64,000 bases of DNA. It comes from Bacteroidota bacterium (GTDB lineage: Bacteria > Bacteroidota > Bacteroidia > Bacteroidales > F082). Below the pieces are notes generated by a model. The model saw only the letters and a program-made list of their open reading frames with translations. It was not told the DNA's origin and ran no database searches. Each line of letters begins with the position of its first letter. Position 1 is the stretch's first letter. The DNA lies in assembly GCA_016845175.1 (NCBI GenBank), contig JAERTD010000049.1:42883-106882 (forward strand), in the 5' to 3' direction. This document shows, piece by piece, positions 1 through 8,987 of this stretch. The translations under genes and the position numbers were made by a program.

Positions 1-1
1 A

Positions 2-1000
2 CTATTGATCAACTGCCCTGTTTAAGCAGTTGATAATGAGATTCCCTGTTTTGTGACCACTTTCTGCATGATTGAAAGCTGCCACAATATCCTTTAAATC
101 GCAGGTCATTCCAATGACGGCTTTTAGTTTACCCTTCAATATCAGTTCATTTAAAAATTCCAGGTTTTCCACCTTAGGTACGGCATCACCTATCCTTACT
201 TTCTTCCCTTTACTAAAAGCGCTGGCTATACTATGGCCAATGAGATCCAGACTTGGTAAACTGCTCAGAAAGATGCCCTTGTCAGTCAGTGCGTCTTTAC
301 AGTTTTTATATTTTAATTTGGCCACAGCATCAAAAATGACATCATATTTTTGATGCCCTTTACAAACATTTTCCTTTTCGTAATCCAGCACATGGTCAGC
401 TCCCAGTGAGGTAAGAAGGTTGGCATTTTTAGAAGAACTTACTCCGCTTACTTCGGCTCCATAATACTTAGCTAATTGTATGGCAAAGCTCCCAATGGCA
501 CCCGATCCACCATTAATGAGTATGTGTTGTCCGGAATCCAATGCAGCCAGGTCTCTGATGAAATACAGGGCTGTGTTGGCTGCCAGACTCAAGCAAGCTG
601 CCTCGTCCCAGGGTAGTTGTTCAGGCTTGAGCATTATTTTGCTGGATTCGTGCATGCATACGTATTCCGCATGAGTACCGAGGCCTGGCTTGACAGAACC
701 AAAAACCGCATCACCAACTTTATACTTTGTAACCGCTTTCCCAATGGTAGTCACCTCTCCAGCCATTTCCATTCCCAGTCTTTTGATTCTGGGCTTATGT
801 ATACCCACCACAAACAATCTGAAAGGTAATCTGGCCCATTGGGGAGCAAATGTCAGGTTTCTCATATTGCAATCACTGCTGGTCACAGTACTGGTATGGA
901 TCTTTATAAGAAGTTCTTTCGCTTTAGGAGTTGGTATTTCAATTTCCTGTAGCTGAAGAGTTTCGGGTGGGCCAAATTGGCTATGGTAAACTGATTTCAT
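2..1000 (-). CDS. NAD(P)-dependent alcohol dehydrogenase / quinone oxidoreductase-like (MDR superfamily)
   Basis: This complete 332-aa protein has the layout of the medium-chain dehydrogenase/reductase superfamily. An N-terminal GroES-like domain (about residues 1-130) is followed by a Rossmann domain with the glycine-rich stretch INGGSGAIGSFAIQLAK near residue 165. The structural zinc cysteines of true alcohol dehydrogenases are not evident, which points to the zinc-free quinone-oxidoreductase branch; that branch usually reduces quinones or enones with NADPH in the cytosol. It lies 12 bp upstream of nothing else in this window, because its stop codon is at the very edge; the gene at 1013 precedes it closely and may be co-transcribed. 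A paralogue of the same family occurs near 52 kb. The substrate cannot be read from the sequence. Confidence 0.92.
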   Translation of the reverse strand: MKSVYHSQFGPPETLQLQEIEIPTPKAKELLIKIHTSTVTSSDCNMRNLTFAPQWARLPFRLFVVGIHKPRIKRLGMEMAGEVTTIGKAVTKYKVGDAVFGSVKPGLGTHAEYVCMHESSKIMLKPEQLPWDEAACLSLAANTALYFIRDLAALDSGQHILINGGSGAIGSFAIQLAKYYGAEVSGVSSSKNANLLTSLGADHVLDYEKENVCKGHQKYDVIFDAVAKLKYKNCKDALTDKGIFLSSLPSLDLIGHSIASAFSKGKKVRIGDAVPKVENLEFLNELILKGKLKAVIGMTCDLKDIVAAFNHAESGHKTGNLIINCLNRAVDQ

Positions 1001-1012
1001 AAAAGAGCGACT

Positions 1013-1414
1013 TTATTTCAGTTCTACCTTCCACTTCATGGCGTAGGAAAAGATTATTGCAAGAGCAGTAATCTCCACAATTGAATAGAAAATATAATGT
1101 AGGGTGGCTTCTCCGGTAAAAAGGGAGAAGATCTGAAGAGCTGCCATTAACGCGGCAGCCACCATATTTATAATCCGGTTGTATTTGTGTGCAAGCACCA
1201 GGGAGAGAATAATCATTAGAAATGGGATTTCCATAAATAGGGCGGTTCCCAAAAGAAAATTCTCATTGACTGGCATTCCGAGTAGTTGGCCATCTTCCAT
1301 AAGTAATTTCAGGAAATCGGGCATCATATTGGATAATACATCGCAGAATATGTAATTGACACTCAGGAATATCCATAATCCTGACAAAATTATTTTTCTA
1401 GGCTCTATGGTCAT
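1013..1414 (-). CDS. Small membrane protein, DUF6326-like
   Basis: This 133-aa protein has four predicted membrane segments (about residues 10-28, 50-72, 80-98 and 105-125) and ends in a basic tail. The segment order and the LSGLW...NYIFCDV start resemble the DUF6326 family as I remember it; that assignment is by recollection of pattern only. It sits 12 bp upstream of the MDR oxidoreductase gene and reads in the same direction, so the two probably share a transcript. It has no recognisable catalytic residues and its function is unknown. Confidence 0.75.
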   Translation of the reverse strand: MTIEPRKIILSGLWIFLSVNYIFCDVLSNMMPDFLKLLMEDGQLLGMPVNENFLLGTALFMEIPFLMIILSLVLAHKYNRIINMVAAALMAALQIFSLFTGEATLHYIFYSIVEITALAIIFSYAMKWKVELK

Positions 1415-1691
1415 GGCGGTTCTGACTTAATTAGTTCTGGTTGATAAGTGACCTTCAAAGCTACAATTTCCTAAACAATCTGTGAAAAGATTCCTGACTT
1501 AATTCACAAGCTTTCAGGTAGATGATTCTTGTGATAATTTGCTTACATTCGTCCTTTTAGAATTCACATGCTTTTGATTATTAAAGTACCCAACACCAAT
1601 GAAATGCCCTGGGTCCTGATTCCGGGATTATAATGCGATTTTGTTTTTGCGTGTTTATTTATTCCAATTATTCATCAATTAATTCTTTTTC

Positions 1692-2831
1692 ATGAAACAA
1701 ATTATAGTATTAGGTGCCGGTATGGTAGGTAGTGCCATGGCCATCGATCTTGCGAAAAATCATAAAGTAGTTCTAACCGATGTGAACCCACTAGTGTTGG
1801 AAAAAATTAAATCTGACAATCCTCATATTGAAACAATGGTATTGGATGCTACCAATACCCTTGTTTTGCAATCGGAAGTAAAAAAACACGATCTGGTGAT
1901 TAATGCTGTACCAGGTTTCCTTGGTTTCGAGACCCTGAAATCAGTAATAGAAGCAGGTATGAATGCCATTGATATTGCCTTTTTTCCTGAAAACTCTCTG
2001 GAATTGGACGCCTTGGCTAAGAAGCATCAGGTAACTGCCATTGTTGATTGTGGGGTGGCACCGGGTATGGATAATATCATTCTGGGATACTACAATGAAA
2101 AAATGAAACTCACTGATTTTGAATGTTTGGTGGGTGGTCTTCCAAAAACAAAGAAATGGCCTTTTTCCTACAAAGCACCCTTTTCACCGGTGGATGTTAT
2201 TGAAGAATATACCCGTCCGGCTCGTTATGTGGAGCATGGTGAGGAGGTGGTTCGTGAAGCCCTTACCGATTGTGAATATGTTGAGTTTGATAAGGTAGGT
2301 ACATTAGAGTCTTTTAATTCAGATGGCCTTAGATCCATCATCTACACCATGCCACATATTCCCAATATGAAGGAAAAGACCTTAAGGTATCCAGGTCATG
2401 TGGAGTATGTGAAAGTTTTGAAATCAAGTGGCTTTTTTAGTGAAGATCCCATTGAGGTAAAGGGGCAGCAGCTCAAGCCTCTTGATATGACCAGTCAGAT
2501 ATTATTTAAGGAGTGGAAACTGGAAGCCGAGGAAGAAGAATTAACGGTGATGAGGGTCACACTTAGCGGTGAAAATAAAGATGGTCATCGCGAAGAAGTG
2601 GTTTACAACCTTCATGATGAATATTGCCATGAAACGAAAACCTCATCCATGGCCAGAACCACAGGTTACACGGCTACTGCGGCTGCCAATATGTTTCTTG
2701 ACGGCTTGTTTGCCGAGAAAGGTGTATTTCCGCCTGAACTGGTTGGTAAACATGAGGCCTGCTTCAACTATATGATGGGTTATTTAAAGGAAAGAAATAT
2801 CCATTATATAAAGAGTAGCCGCTTATTATAA
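1692..2831 (+). CDS. Saccharopine dehydrogenase-like oxidoreductase
   Basis: This 379-aa protein opens with a classical Rossmann motif, VLGAGMVGSAMA, at residues 6-17, followed by an acidic end to the second strand (TDVNP). The motif AIVDCGVAPGMDNI near residue 115 is typical of the saccharopine reductase/dehydrogenase family. These enzymes make or break the secondary amine between lysine (or a similar amino acid) and a 2-oxo acid using NAD(P)H. In Bacteroidota they may act in lysine catabolism or on related opine-like compounds. The length fits a single-domain member. The gene stands alone and is divergent from the DUF6326-like gene, with 277 bp between them. Confidence 0.9.
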   Translation: MKQIIVLGAGMVGSAMAIDLAKNHKVVLTDVNPLVLEKIKSDNPHIETMVLDATNTLVLQSEVKKHDLVINAVPGFLGFETLKSVIEAGMNAIDIAFFPENSLELDALAKKHQVTAIVDCGVAPGMDNIILGYYNEKMKLTDFECLVGGLPKTKKWPFSYKAPFSPVDVIEEYTRPARYVEHGEEVVREALTDCEYVEFDKVGTLESFNSDGLRSIIYTMPHIPNMKEKTLRYPGHVEYVKVLKSSGFFSEDPIEVKGQQLKPLDMTSQILFKEWKLEAEEEELTVMRVTLSGENKDGHREEVVYNLHDEYCHETKTSSMARTTGYTATAAANMFLDGLFAEKGVFPPELVGKHEACFNYMMGYLKERNIHYIKSSRLL

Positions 2832-2873
2832 AGATTTGTTGAACCTGATGTGTTGGGACTAAAGGGTGGGTTT

Positions 2874-3257
2874 CTAATACATCAGGTTTCCATTCACAGT
2901 GGTTTCCGGAATTTGTTGCATGGCGTCCCAATGCTCGACAATTTTTCCATTTTCGTCAAAGCGGAAGAAATCCATGGTTACATACTCATCGTTTCCCGGC
3001 CAAACCTGGTGCGTATGTAAAGCTACCAAATTGTTTTCGGCGACCGCCCTTACAAATTCAATGCTTTTGTCAGGGTATTCAGCATGCATCCTTTCAAAAT
3101 AAGCTATGAAAGGTTCCGGGCCATCGCCTACTAAGGGATTGTGCTGTATGTATTCATCACCTACGAATTGGCTGACCGCTTTTCGAGGTGATCCCAAATA
3201 GGCCATTCTATAGAATTCTATGGCGTTTCTTTTATTATTTTCCAACTGCTGACTCAT
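2874..3257 (-). CDS. SnoaL-like / nuclear transport factor 2-fold protein
   Basis: This 127-aa protein has the size and pattern of a SnoaL-like alpha+beta barrel. A long N-terminal helix (NNKRNAIEFYRMAY) leads to EYIQHNPLVGDG, in which the histidine and the following loop are typical of the 'predicted SnoaL-like aldol condensation' group. The C-terminal strands include the MDFFRFDENGKIVEHWD signature. Members bind small hydrophobic ligands, and some catalyse aldol-type reactions, but the individual substrate is unknown here. It is convergent with the saccharopine-dehydrogenase-like gene, 42 bp away, and is followed upstream by a small membrane gene. Confidence 0.85.
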   Translation of the reverse strand: MSQQLENNKRNAIEFYRMAYLGSPRKAVSQFVGDEYIQHNPLVGDGPEPFIAYFERMHAEYPDKSIEFVRAVAENNLVALHTHQVWPGNDEYVTMDFFRFDENGKIVEHWDAMQQIPETTVNGNLMY

Positions 3258-3287
3258 GGTAAAAGTTTAGTGATAAAACTATCTGAC

Positions 3288-3539
3288 TTAATCCTTTGAA
3301 TTAAGTGTCTGTTGAGTTTTCTCTTTTTCAGATTTGCTTAAAGAGTTAATATTCATCCATTTAAAGGCTGGGCAAAACTGTGTAAAGGCCACATAAATGG
3401 GTAAAATGGCAATCAATGCTATGAGTATACCAATGATGTTTCCTTCCAGGCCATTGAAATTCATTAAACCCAACCATAATAGAAATACCGCAAATAATAC
3501 TCTGATAATTCTGTCGATTGCACCCACGTTTTTCTTCAT
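3288..3539 (-). CDS. YgaP-like / DUF2892 small membrane protein
   Basis: This 83-aa protein begins MKKNVGAIDRIIRVL, a near-perfect match to the DUF2892 (YgaP transmembrane) start, and has two hydrophobic helices at about residues 10-28 and 33-52. A short hydrophilic tail follows the motif FTQFCPAF, whose cysteine-containing CP pair is typical of the family. In YgaP this domain anchors a rhodanese, but here it stands alone, as it often does in Bacteroidota. Its role is not established. It is 30 bp upstream of the SnoaL-like gene in the same direction. Confidence 0.88.
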   Translation of the reverse strand: MKKNVGAIDRIIRVLFAVFLLWLGLMNFNGLEGNIIGILIALIAILPIYVAFTQFCPAFKWMNINSLSKSEKEKTQQTLNSKD

Positions 3540-3602
3540 AGTAATAAATCTTTGTTGCTACTTAGTCGATACTTATCACCCATCCTTACATTTGAGTAGT
3601 CC

Positions 3603-4175
3603 CTATGGTTTTAAGTTTGGTGCAATACTTTCAATTCTAATTCTATGCTGACGTTGGAGGAGAAGTGGGTAAAAGTTCACCAGAATGTTGACCAGCAACA
3701 CCATAAAAAACAAACTTACATAGCCATAAAATGCCAAAAGGAATTGGACCATCAATATGGCAACTAATGATAAAAGGTGCCCAAATTCTGATTGCCGTGA
3801 TTGGTACACGAAATTCTGTAAGCCGCTTCTGGTACCGTTAAAGTATTTTCGCTTGTTTCGTTTCCTTCCCCAAAACATGAAAAGAAGAAAGACACGAAAA
3901 TATTTCATTCCGATCAGGGAACAAAAACGATCTAAGTGCTCCGGGTTTTTCAATCGATAATAAGTATCTCCGAGCATCCTGGAGGTAGGGAAGGCAAATC
4001 CTGGAATGGCAAATATGCCGGTAACAAAAAGGTTTATCATTAGAGAAGCCACAAAGAAATCAGAACTACTATAGCTTGAGGGTTCTGTGAGAATGAATTG
4101 TCTTACCAGGTCAAAGCTTCTGTACATCAGAAATACTGAGAATATAGGGAATAGTATTTTTTTAAGAATAGACAT
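3603..4175 (-). CDS. Hypothetical four-helix membrane protein
   Basis: This 190-aa protein has hydrophobic helices near residues 5-20, 42-62, 92-103 and 133-172, with a very basic cytosolic loop (FWGRKRNKRKYF) in the middle. I do not recognise the family. It lies in a run of minus-strand genes between the DUF2892 gene and an acetyltransferase gene, with 33 bp to the latter. No catalytic or binding motif is visible, and the basic loop suggests a positive-inside topology only. Confidence 0.75.
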   Translation of the reverse strand: MSILKKILFPIFSVFLMYRSFDLVRQFILTEPSSYSSSDFFVASLMINLFVTGIFAIPGFAFPTSRMLGDTYYRLKNPEHLDRFCSLIGMKYFRVFLLFMFWGRKRNKRKYFNGTRSGLQNFVYQSRQSEFGHLLSLVAILMVQFLLAFYGYVSLFFMVLLVNILVNFYPLLLQRQHRIRIESIAPNLKP

Positions 4176-4208
4176 TTAGTGGTATAATGAGTGTAGCCTG
4201 AGTTTAGT

Positions 4209-4727
4209 TTATGCTGTAATATGATATAACAAGAGCTCTTCATAATCTTCAGGTAAAGAAGTATTGCCTATGGGTTTCATACCCAGTTTTTCCAGTAGTT
4301 TTTGTGAAGCTATATTATCAGCAGTGGTGATGGCCTTTAGTTCAGTTAGTTTAAAAACCTTGAAGGCACTCTCTTTTAGCTTATGGCATGCTTCATAAGC
4401 ATAACCATTTCCTTCATGCTTCTCAAGCAGGGCAAAGCCAATATCCACGCCTTCAACACCTTCCCGGTCATACAAACCACAAAATCCAATTTTTTCGTCA
4501 TCTGAGGTTCTCAGAATAGTGTAACTAGAAAATCCCAGTCGTTTGAGCTGGGGCCACATTTTGCTTTCAATATATTCTTTAGCATCCTCTAGGGAGTGAA
4601 TATTCCTGTCACCGATATATTTCAACCATTTTGGGGAGTTAAATAACTCATTCACCAGAGGTGCATCCTCTATGGAAGTGGGTCGAAGCCTAAGGCGTTC
4701 TGTGCTAAAGGAATGTGGTTCGGACAT
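4209..4727 (-). CDS. GNAT-family N-acetyltransferase (RimJ/RimL type)
   Basis: This 172-aa protein begins with FSTERLRLRPTSIEDAP, the usual opening of RimJ/RimL-like acetyltransferases. It carries the acetyl-CoA-binding segment around EKHEGNGYAYEAC near residue 105 and the C-terminal NIASQKLLEKLGM helix. Such enzymes transfer acetyl groups from acetyl-CoA to amines such as protein N-termini, amino sugars or antibiotics; the acceptor here is unknown. It precedes the hypothetical membrane gene by 33 bp. Confidence 0.92.
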   Translation of the reverse strand: MSEPHSFSTERLRLRPTSIEDAPLVNELFNSPKWLKYIGDRNIHSLEDAKEYIESKMWPQLKRLGFSSYTILRTSDDEKIGFCGLYDREGVEGVDIGFALLEKHEGNGYAYEACHKLKESAFKVFKLTELKAITTADNIASQKLLEKLGMKPIGNTSLPEDYEELLLYHITA

Positions 4728-4848
4728 GCATTTTATTAATGAAGATTCCAGGGTAAATATAACAAAAGCAAGAAATGGATAGATATTGGTGAATTAGCTC
4801 CTTATTGAGGCTTCCCCAATATTAATCCAAGTCTTGTTCAAATAGACC

Positions 4849-6558
4849 TTATTTGAGTATCATGGCAATGCTGTCTCTATTGACTTGGAGTACTTTATAA
4901 TCCAATTCCAGACCCAGCGGCTTTAATTCTTCACCAAATTGATCATAAATAGCCTTTACATATTCAAAGGGAATGGCAACAGACTCATAGGCTGTTGATC
5001 CGGCTTTGTTTTTAATGCTTTGATCAGCATGATTTTCCAGTAACAGTTGAACAATTTCAATTCGGCCAAAGAAGGCAGACGCATGTAGGGGAGTAGAGCC
5101 TTCATAGTTTTGGAAATTAACCTTGGCACCGGCTTCAAGTAAGATTCTTACTACCTCGGTCTTTCCAAAAGTAGCAGCGGTTCCCAAGGGACTTCCACCA
5201 CCCATGGGGTCTATCTCATCTACATCGGTACCTGCCTGAATATGAGTCTTGATTGCCTCCACATCACCCATCAAGGCAGCCATATGGATGCTTAATTCCG
5301 GAGCTGCTGGCTTTTGTTTTGATGATCCAGGTGTAATATCCTGAGTAGGGGTGAAGGCTTTTCCCAATGAAATGCCGTAGAACAACAAAGCGATCACAGC
5401 AGTCAGCGCAAGCATTTTAGTCATATTATTATTCTTAAACAAGACACGATAAGCGGAGACCAGTAGGTTGGATACCATAAAGCTGCCGAAGACGAGTAGA
5501 ATATACTTGAGTATTGCTGCCATTTGGATGTGTAAGAGAACGGAGGCCACCAAACCCATAACCACCATATGAATGATATATACCTGATAGGAATTTCTGT
5601 TAAGGTCATGTATCCATCTAGGACTTTTATTAAAACTGTAGCGGAAGGCATATAGGAATATTTGAAGAAAGGAAAGGGTGCTTAGCATAAGGAAGGCATA
5701 GTAAAGCAATCGATCCATGGTTTCAGAAATGATGTAGTAATTTCTGTCCGGGGTAACCATATTATAGAAGAAATTTAGAGCTACCAGGGTAAACAAGCCA
5801 AGAGCTATGGTTAAAACCACATTAGCTATTATATAGTACTTTCTTTTCTTGACAGTGGATTCAAAAACCTTGAGTTTGTTGCAGAGGGAGCCCAACAAGA
5901 AAAACAGAAAATAGGCTAGTAAACGTTCATTTTGAAAGTCAAGTAAATAGCTATGAGTCCAACCTTTCAAACCAGATAAAGAGATCACCATGGCATAGGT
6001 AACGCTGATCACAAAAACTAAAATTACGGCCTGTTTTATAGAAATCCGAATTCTAAGTGCAGATGTTCTTGTGAGAAACAAATAGCCCATTTGAAAAACA
6101 AACAATACGGGCAAAAACCAAAGCCAGCTTTGGGTAGGGTTATTGGAATACAAACTCAGGTCGGAGTTGGCTCTTGAAAAAATATGGAAGTAGGAATACC
6201 AGTCTTGTTGTTCAAGACCTCTTGTATACAAATAGATGGCTTTATAAGCAGGTTTTAAAGTGCCCACAGCAACCAACCAAGGAATCATAATCCTTTTAAA
6301 CTTAGATGAGAAAAACTCCCAACTACTTCTGTTGTTGATGGAGTTACGGATAAAATAACCCGAAATAAAAAACATAATAAACATGATAAAGCTGTCCAGG
6401 TACATGTTTACAAGAGCAAGAGCGTTCAATTTGTCAGGATCTACTACAATCCAAAAAGTATCAAAGCCATTTTGATAGCACATGCCTGAATGCAGGACTA
6501 CCACCAGAAGAATTAATACAGTTCTTAAGTTGTCGAGAAAGTGAATTCGTGTCGTCAT
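4849..6558 (-). CDS. Acyltransferase 3 (OafA/MdoC-like) fused to ankyrin repeats
   Basis: The N-terminal 390 residues or so form an integral membrane acyltransferase-3 domain. It begins TRIHFLDNLRTVLILLVVVLH, shortened by the start chosen here, and includes the conserved catalytic-type histidine and about ten hydrophobic helices. After a loop containing FTPTQDITPGSSKQ, the last 150 residues carry ankyrin repeats (for example STPLHASAFFGRIEIVQLLL). Family members move acyl groups onto glycans or lipids across the inner membrane. I chose the ATG at 6558 because MTTRIHFLDNLR is the family start and the 28 upstream residues look unlike a signal. Membrane acyltransferases rarely carry ankyrins; the repeats would be periplasmic or cytosolic depending on helix count. 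It is divergent from the regulator gene at 6867. Confidence 0.9.
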   Translation of the reverse strand: MTTRIHFLDNLRTVLILLVVVLHSGMCYQNGFDTFWIVVDPDKLNALALVNMYLDSFIMFIMFFISGYFIRNSINNRSSWEFFSSKFKRIMIPWLVAVGTLKPAYKAIYLYTRGLEQQDWYSYFHIFSRANSDLSLYSNNPTQSWLWFLPVLFVFQMGYLFLTRTSALRIRISIKQAVILVFVISVTYAMVISLSGLKGWTHSYLLDFQNERLLAYFLFFLLGSLCNKLKVFESTVKKRKYYIIANVVLTIALGLFTLVALNFFYNMVTPDRNYYIISETMDRLLYYAFLMLSTLSFLQIFLYAFRYSFNKSPRWIHDLNRNSYQVYIIHMVVMGLVASVLLHIQMAAILKYILLVFGSFMVSNLLVSAYRVLFKNNNMTKMLALTAVIALLFYGISLGKAFTPTQDITPGSSKQKPAAPELSIHMAALMGDVEAIKTHIQAGTDVDEIDPMGGGSPLGTAATFGKTEVVRILLEAGAKVNFQNYEGSTPLHASAFFGRIEIVQLLLENHADQSIKNKAGSTAYESVAIPFEYVKAIYDQFGEELKPLGLELDYKVLQVNRDSIAMILK

Positions 6559-6667
6559 TGTATGTGGTTTTAAGGTGAACGAAAAATGATAGAGCAAAGT
6601 AGGGGCAAAATAGAAGGTGGTGTGTAACAGGCATGAAGCCAATGCTATAAGATTTGACGCGACAGTT

Positions 6668-6701
6668 GTACTTATGATGCAATTGTAGTACTTATGATGC
6701 A
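6668..6701. promoter_or_regulatory. Two 14-bp direct repeats spaced 20 bp (candidate operator)
   Basis: The sequence GTACTTATGATGCA occurs exactly twice, at 6668-6681 and 6688-6701, so the copies are 20 bp apart (about two helical turns). They lie in the 308-bp divergent region (6559-6866) between the acyltransferase gene and an AraC-type regulator gene. AraC-family proteins typically bind tandem direct repeats of this kind, so I infer an operator. Nothing else distinct was seen in that region. Confidence 0.5.
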
Positions 6702-6866
6702 GGCATCCATTCTTAAGACCAATTCAAAGCATCTAATTCAACGGAAAAGCCAGCTATGTTTCAGATGATATATGTTGAGTTCAAAACCCCCGAGGGCTGC
6801 TAAGAATGACTTAATTCCCTTTGTTTTATTTGTATCTTTTGACTCTCATTACAAAACCAAAAAACG

Positions 6867-8936
6867 ATGCACTCTGATCAGGATCCTCAGCCCTTGGAAA
6901 ACGATTTCATTCGAAAGGTAATGGAGGTCATTGGCGACCATTTGAATGATGAGCAGTTTGGCGTATCTGAGCTTGCTCAATCCATGGGTATGAGTCGTTC
7001 AAATTTGCTCAGAAAGATTAAAAAGATCAGTGGTTTATCGGTCAGTCAATTCATCCGTAAACAGCGACTGGAATATGCCATGGACTTGCTAAAGGAAAAA
7101 TTCTTAAGCGTTTCTGAAATATCCTATCGTGTGGGTTTTAGTAGTCCTTCTTACTTCATTAAATGCTTCCATGAGCTGTATGGATATTCGCCCGGTGAAG
7201 TGGTCAAAGGTGAGCCTGTTAGTAGTGATGACAGACAAAAGAAGGAGGGAAAAACACAGAAAAGTAGATGGATTATTGTTGCTGCGTTGATGGCGTCAGC
7301 AGTTTTGATCGCCTTGTTTTTATATTTCAAGCCAACGAGATCCGGGCAAGAACCCTCGGAGAAATCCATTGCTGTTTTACCCTTTCTTAATGACAGTCAT
7401 GACAGTTTAAATGTTCATATCATGAACGGCTTGATGGAATCGGTATTAACCAATCTGCAACAGATTGAGGATTTGAGGGTGATCAGTAGAACTTCTGTGG
7501 AACAATACCGAAACAATCCAAAGTTGATGTCTGAAATAGGGCAGGAACTGAATGTTCGTTACCTTGTTGAAGGGAGCGGTCAGAAAATAGGGGAGCAAAT
7601 GGTGCTGCATTTACAATTAATTGAAGCAGCTACAGACCGACATATCTGGGCGAAAAAATATGAAAAGAACGCATCCGATATTTTCAGTTTACAAAGAGAA
7701 GTTGCCAGAGATATTGCTCATCATATAGAAGCTGTCATCACACCTGAAGAAGCCGCCCGTATAGATAAAAATCCCACGGAAAACATCGAAGCGTATGAGT
7801 TATTCCTGGTGGGTTTGGATCTATTACATAATGGTACACATGAGGATTTGGTCCAGGCAATTGTGTATTTTAAAAAGGCCATCACTTTGGATGTGTCCTT
7901 TGCCAGGGCATATGCTGATGTGTCCATTGCCTATTATTTTCTTGATGCATTGCAAAAAGATAAACAACATACTAATGAAATAGTCACCTATGCTGATCAA
8001 GCCTTTCTGATAGACCCTGTTTTACCTCAAAGCTTGATTGCAAAAGCACTGGCCTATATGCAGCATGACAACTACGAAATGGCTTTGCCATACCTGGAAA
8101 AGGCCCATGCAATCCATCCCAACTCAGCTTTAATTATCAATATATTATCTGATTTTTATACCAGTTACAGCCCAAATACAGAAAAGTATCTTGAATATGC
8201 GCTAAAGGGTGTGCGATTGGATATCTCATCTCATGATTCCACTACCGCCAGCTTTATTTATTTGCACATCAGCAATGCTTTTATACAAACCGGATTTGTT
8301 GATGAAGCTTTGTATTACATTGATCAATCAATAGCTTACGATCCTCATAATTTATTTGCTGCATATGTTCAGGCATTTATTCTTTATGCAAGAGACAGAG
8401 ACCTTGAACAAACCCGCGATTTGTTGATGGCAGTGATGAGAAGAGATACCACAAGACTGGATGTGTTGCAGGAGGTCGGTAAGATTCACTATTATTTGCG
8501 CGATTTTGAAGCTTCTTATAAATACTACAGCAAGTTTACTGCCGCACGTGATGCCTGGAAGCTGGATATATTCAAGCATGAAAATGCAAAAATTGCAATG
8601 GTTTACAGAGTCAAGGGTAATACAGCCATGGCCGACAGTCTTATAAATGCATATAAGGATTATGCTGACAAGGGTCAGTCCATCTACAAACAACTGAGTT
8701 TGTCGATGTTCTATGCCTACAATGGGGAGACCGACGAAGCTCTGGATCACCTCTCACAGTTTGCTCAAATCGACGGATTTCATTATTGGACCCTTCTATT
8801 TCTTGAGATAGATCCATTGGTGGATTCCATAAAGGATCATAAGGAATTCAGTGCTATAATGGAAGACATGGAAAATAGGTTTTGGGAAAAGCACAAAAGC
8901 ATCAAGCAGCGAATGATTCAGAAAGGTTTGTTGTGA
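6867..8936 (+). CDS. Membrane-anchored AraC-type regulator with TolB/FlgO-like and TPR domains
   Basis: Residues 10-110 form an AraC-type double helix-turn-helix (FGVSELAQSMGMSRSNLLRK, then VSEISYRVGFSSPSYFIKCF). A single membrane helix follows at about 135-153. Next comes a segment beginning SIAVLPFLNDS, typical of the TolB-like/FlgO-like domain found in adenylate-cyclase and TPR proteins, to about residue 290. The remainder is tetratricopeptide repeats. The DNA-binding part would be cytosolic and the TPR part periplasmic, giving a one-component transmembrane regulator. It probably controls the divergent acyltransferase gene, its own gene, or both, through the repeats at 6668-6701. The ligand is unknown. 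Confidence 0.88.
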   Translation: MHSDQDPQPLENDFIRKVMEVIGDHLNDEQFGVSELAQSMGMSRSNLLRKIKKISGLSVSQFIRKQRLEYAMDLLKEKFLSVSEISYRVGFSSPSYFIKCFHELYGYSPGEVVKGEPVSSDDRQKKEGKTQKSRWIIVAALMASAVLIALFLYFKPTRSGQEPSEKSIAVLPFLNDSHDSLNVHIMNGLMESVLTNLQQIEDLRVISRTSVEQYRNNPKLMSEIGQELNVRYLVEGSGQKIGEQMVLHLQLIEAATDRHIWAKKYEKNASDIFSLQREVARDIAHHIEAVITPEEAARIDKNPTENIEAYELFLVGLDLLHNGTHEDLVQAIVYFKKAITLDVSFARAYADVSIAYYFLDALQKDKQHTNEIVTYADQAFLIDPVLPQSLIAKALAYMQHDNYEMALPYLEKAHAIHPNSALIINILSDFYTSYSPNTEKYLEYALKGVRLDISSHDSTTASFIYLHISNAFIQTGFVDEALYYIDQSIAYDPHNLFAAYVQAFILYARDRDLEQTRDLLMAVMRRDTTRLDVLQEVGKIHYYLRDFEASYKYYSKFTAARDAWKLDIFKHENAKIAMVYRVKGNTAMADSLINAYKDYADKGQSIYKQLSLSMFYAYNGETDEALDHLSQFAQIDGFHYWTLLFLEIDPLVDSIKDHKEFSAIMEDMENRFWEKHKSIKQRMIQKGLL

Positions 8937-8987
8937 TAGCAGTGTCCAAACACCACGAAAATCATAGGTGACTTTGATAATTTCGAA

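Noticed and set aside
2843..2889. AACCTGATGT / ACATCAGGTT inverted repeat as a bidirectional terminator
   Set aside because: The 27-base loop and lack of a T-run do not fit, and one arm lies inside the coding end of the SnoaL-like gene.
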